The notes beneath the pieces were generated by a model. The model did not search any database, was not told where the DNA came from, and worked only from the letters and a program-made list of their open reading frames with translations. Of a DNA stretch of 64,000 bases, positions 62,540-64,000 are shown one piece after another. The stretch is taken from assembly GCF_008831545.1 (NCBI RefSeq), contig NZ_CP044523.1:1240001-1304000 (forward strand), written 5' to 3'. Every line of letters begins with the position of its first letter. Position 1 is the stretch's first letter. The position numbers and the translations under genes were made by a program. The stretch is from Halorussus halophilus (GTDB taxonomy: Archaea; Halobacteriota; Halobacteria; Halobacteriales; Haladaptataceae).

Positions 62540-63070
62540 ATGGGAGATCCGAACGAACACGTCGTAGAGGAACTCGAATCGCACAGCGAGACGCTCGGGC
62601 TTGACGATTTCGTCCGAATCGTCGAGAAACACCACCGAACGGACGGACCGGGCGTCGAACGAGAACTACTGGCCGACTACGTCGAGCAAGTGTACTTCGA
62701 CGTTGACCTCTCGGCCGTCGAGGACCGACTGACCGACAGCGAGGAGTGGACCGCGGGGGACCAACTCTACGCGGTCGGCGAGAACCGAATCAGCGCCTAT
62801 CCGGCGAGTTGGCACGAGAGTATTTCGGACTCCGGAGACGTGCGCAAAGTCATCGAAGTGATTCAGTCTAGCGTCACCGAACCGGAGGGTGACGCCCGCG
62901 AGGCGGTCACTGACGAAGGAGTTCCAGAAGAGAAAGTCCTGCGAGTCGCCGAGACGGTCGCTGGAACGAGTCGCGAGGACGCTCGCGCCGGAATCGAAGA
63001 ACTTCGAAAGGACGGCGAAATCGAGGAGTTCGCATCACAACACCGGAACCCTCGACTACGCCTAGCGTAG
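62540..63070 (+). CDS. Haloarchaeal protein of unknown function
   Basis: A 176-residue acidic soluble protein of no recognised family. Helical segments (NEHVVEELESHSETL, REAVTDEGVPEEKVLRVAETV) and a short beta part (DQLYAVGENRISAYP) are visible. The last third (EDARAGIEELRKDGEIEEF) has the look of a small winged-helix. ATG at 62540 chosen over 62498. Confidence 0.6.
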   Translation: MGDPNEHVVEELESHSETLGLDDFVRIVEKHHRTDGPGVERELLADYVEQVYFDVDLSAVEDRLTDSEEWTAGDQLYAVGENRISAYPASWHESISDSGDVRKVIEVIQSSVTEPEGDAREAVTDEGVPEEKVLRVAETVAGTSREDARAGIEELRKDGEIEEFASQHRNPRLRLA

Positions 63071-63081
63071 CCGCAAGAAAG

Positions 63082-63088
63082 TTTATTA
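63082..63088 (+). promoter_or_regulatory. TATA box of the 63114 gene
   Basis: TTTATTA centred 29 nt before the ATG at 63114, consistent with a leaderless or nearly leaderless message. Confidence 0.55.
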
Positions 63089-63113
63089 CCGAATCCAACA
63101 TAGCCCCTAGTGG

Positions 63114-63434
63114 ATGGCCCCTGTTAACACACCGCCAGTCGAACAGGCCCGGTCTATTTTCAGCGACTTAGGATACACCGTGTCGGGCGACGGCGACGAA
63201 TTCCGGGCCGAACGGAAGTGGCGAGTCGTACGGGTGACGGCGGCGTCCGAATCTATCGAGACGCCAGATGACGGGGAGTTACGATGCTTCGTAACCTGGG
63301 AAGACTGCGCACCGAAGTTGCGACGACGGCTTCGACGGGCAGACCCGGACTACGAATGGGCAATCATCGAAATCCGGGACGGTGGCGACTACGAGGTGAC
63401 TCGCGCACCGCCTAGCGTTCAGCAAGCGGTATAG
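63114..63434 (+). CDS. Small conserved haloarchaeal protein
   Basis: A 106-residue protein: PPVEQARSIFSDLGYTVSGD, then a beta stretch (EFRAERKWRVVRVTA), CFVTWEDCAPKLRRRLRRADP and YEWAIIEIRDGGDYEVTRAP. I believe similar proteins recur in haloarchaea (possibly the family called DUF7116), but this is from memory. Predicted single alpha-beta domain, soluble, no catalytic motif. Confidence 0.6.
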   Translation: MAPVNTPPVEQARSIFSDLGYTVSGDGDEFRAERKWRVVRVTAASESIETPDDGELRCFVTWEDCAPKLRRRLRRADPDYEWAIIEIRDGGDYEVTRAPPSVQQAV

Positions 63435-63565
63435 GTTCTCGAATCGATTTCTTGGCGTTCGTTTTCTTTGAGGACGTGTAGGGTTGGTGAGTTGGTGCTG
63501 TGTATGCTGTTCGTAGGAATATGAGTGCAAATCCAAAAAGTGTGCGCTAGAGAACTCAAAACACA

Positions 63566-63751
63566 GTGAAGCTAGCTATTCCCGATACCAAGGAGAAACC
63601 GCACCGCACAGCACCGCCTGAGCCACACGCCTCCCCACCCGACTGTGTTTCTCAGTACGGACGACGCGACGAGTCGCGTCGTCCGGGCCTGCGATACTCG
63701 TCCCTCGCGCGGATGGTCGCACCACGAGGGTGCGACCGCACGCGCCGATAG
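63566..63751 (+). repeat. Covarying-hairpin intergenic element, family 1, copy 3 (left half)
   Basis: Starts with the 23-nt terminal repeat (63566-63588), which differs from copy 2's right end by one base. Contains stems GGACGACGCGAC / GTCGCGTCGTCC (63659-63684) and GGTCGCACC / GGTGCGACC (63715-63737). It lacks the inverted second half and the right terminal repeat, so it is a half element. No gene inside. Confidence 0.8.
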
Positions 63752-63776
63752 TGAAAATTCAGTCTTCGAAACTGAC

Positions 63777-64000
63777 CTACTGTTCGCCCAGTTTCGCCGC
63801 CGTCGCGGCTAATCCGGCCTCCACGTCAACGTCCGCGCCCTGCGAGTCCAGCGCATCGCCGAGCGCGCCCATCAGGTACGAGACGTTGCCCGGCCGCGCG
63901 GAGTAGCCCATACAGCCGATGCGGAAGATGTCGCCGTCCAAGTCGCCCAGCCCGGTTGCGATTTCGAGGTCGTATTGGTCGATGAGGTAGTCCGTCACGT
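63777..64000 (-). CDS. Class V aminotransferase (alanine--glyoxylate/serine--pyruvate type), C-terminal part
   Basis: Only the last 70 or so residues are in the window; the gene runs off the right edge. The visible part (LEIATGLGDLDGDIFRIGCM, then GYSARPGNVSYLMGALGDAL) is the characteristic C-terminal end of PLP-dependent class V aminotransferases, where the Gly-Met-Gly-like turn and R-x-G-M contact the substrate. Substrate type cannot be told from the fragment. Confidence 0.8.
   Translation of the reverse strand, partial: VTDYLIDQYDLEIATGLGDLDGDIFRIGCMGYSARPGNVSYLMGALGDALDSQGADVDVEAGLAATAAKLGEQ

Overview
This window is a gene-dense stretch of chromosome from a haloarchaeon (class Halobacteria; the genus cannot be fixed from this sequence, though Halorussus or Haladaptatus relatives are plausible). 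The proteins are strongly acidic and the DNA is GC-rich. The archaeal markers are unambiguous: archaeal-type S-adenosylmethionine synthetase, Nop5 plus fibrillarin, archaeal CoaD, the diadenylate cyclase DacZ, HTH-10 (bacterio-opsin-activator type) and TrmB regulators, Tat signals, a PGF-CTERM-like anchor, and many TATA boxes about 26 nt before a start codon (leaderless messages).

Layout. At 0.1-7.9 kb are scattered hotdog, crotonase, SDR and hydrolase genes. Among them are a GIDE-like/LemA membrane pair facing a membrane-anchored archaemetzincin relative whose active site is gone, and a small secreted protein made of Pro-Ile-Thr hexads. At 8-13.4 kb are a 5'-nucleotidase-like phosphoesterase, a CPCC zinc protein, and the phenylacetyl-CoA epoxidase operon paaABCD plus a separate PaaD-type zinc ribbon, with a divergent HTH-10 regulator. 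At 13.7-24.5 kb is housekeeping: ogt, hsp20, nop5-flpA, gshA-like, coaD, a TFB-like fragment, tRNA-Leu(UAG), dacZ with a short MscS-like partner, and purD. At 25.7-33 kb are a thioredoxin-fold DUF255 protein, a GbsR-regulated ABC exporter and a large CHAT/caspase-like protein. At 33-42 kb are cysteine synthase, a hydrolase broken by one stop codon, a surface GH99-like/CHRD pair, thiI, metK and a CYTH protein. At 42.6-54 kb is a TrmB-linked sugar ABC system: binding protein, two permeases, ATPase, a tiny membrane protein and a Gfo/Idh dehydrogenase in one operon, with a second binding protein and an aldo/keto reductase upstream. At 54-64 kb are a cysteine-rich regulator divergent from a second cysteine-synthase homologue, PAC2, a frameshifted membrane gene, MscS, Usp, two more 5'-nucleotidase-like paralogues and small haloarchaeal proteins.

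The most striking unexplained feature is in the gaps between genes. Two families of intergenic elements (25.2, 42.2 and 63.6 kb; 19.2 and 56.0 kb) keep a conserved sequence scaffold while their hairpin arms change sequence but stay complementary. A third palindromic family occurs at 10.3 and 50.1 kb. Compensatory change of this kind suggests selection for DNA or RNA structure. Two genes are freshly damaged: a C-to-T-type nonsense mutation at 35265-35267 and a 23-bp tandem duplication at 57276-57324. No CRISPR array, complete insertion sequence or rRNA gene is present.
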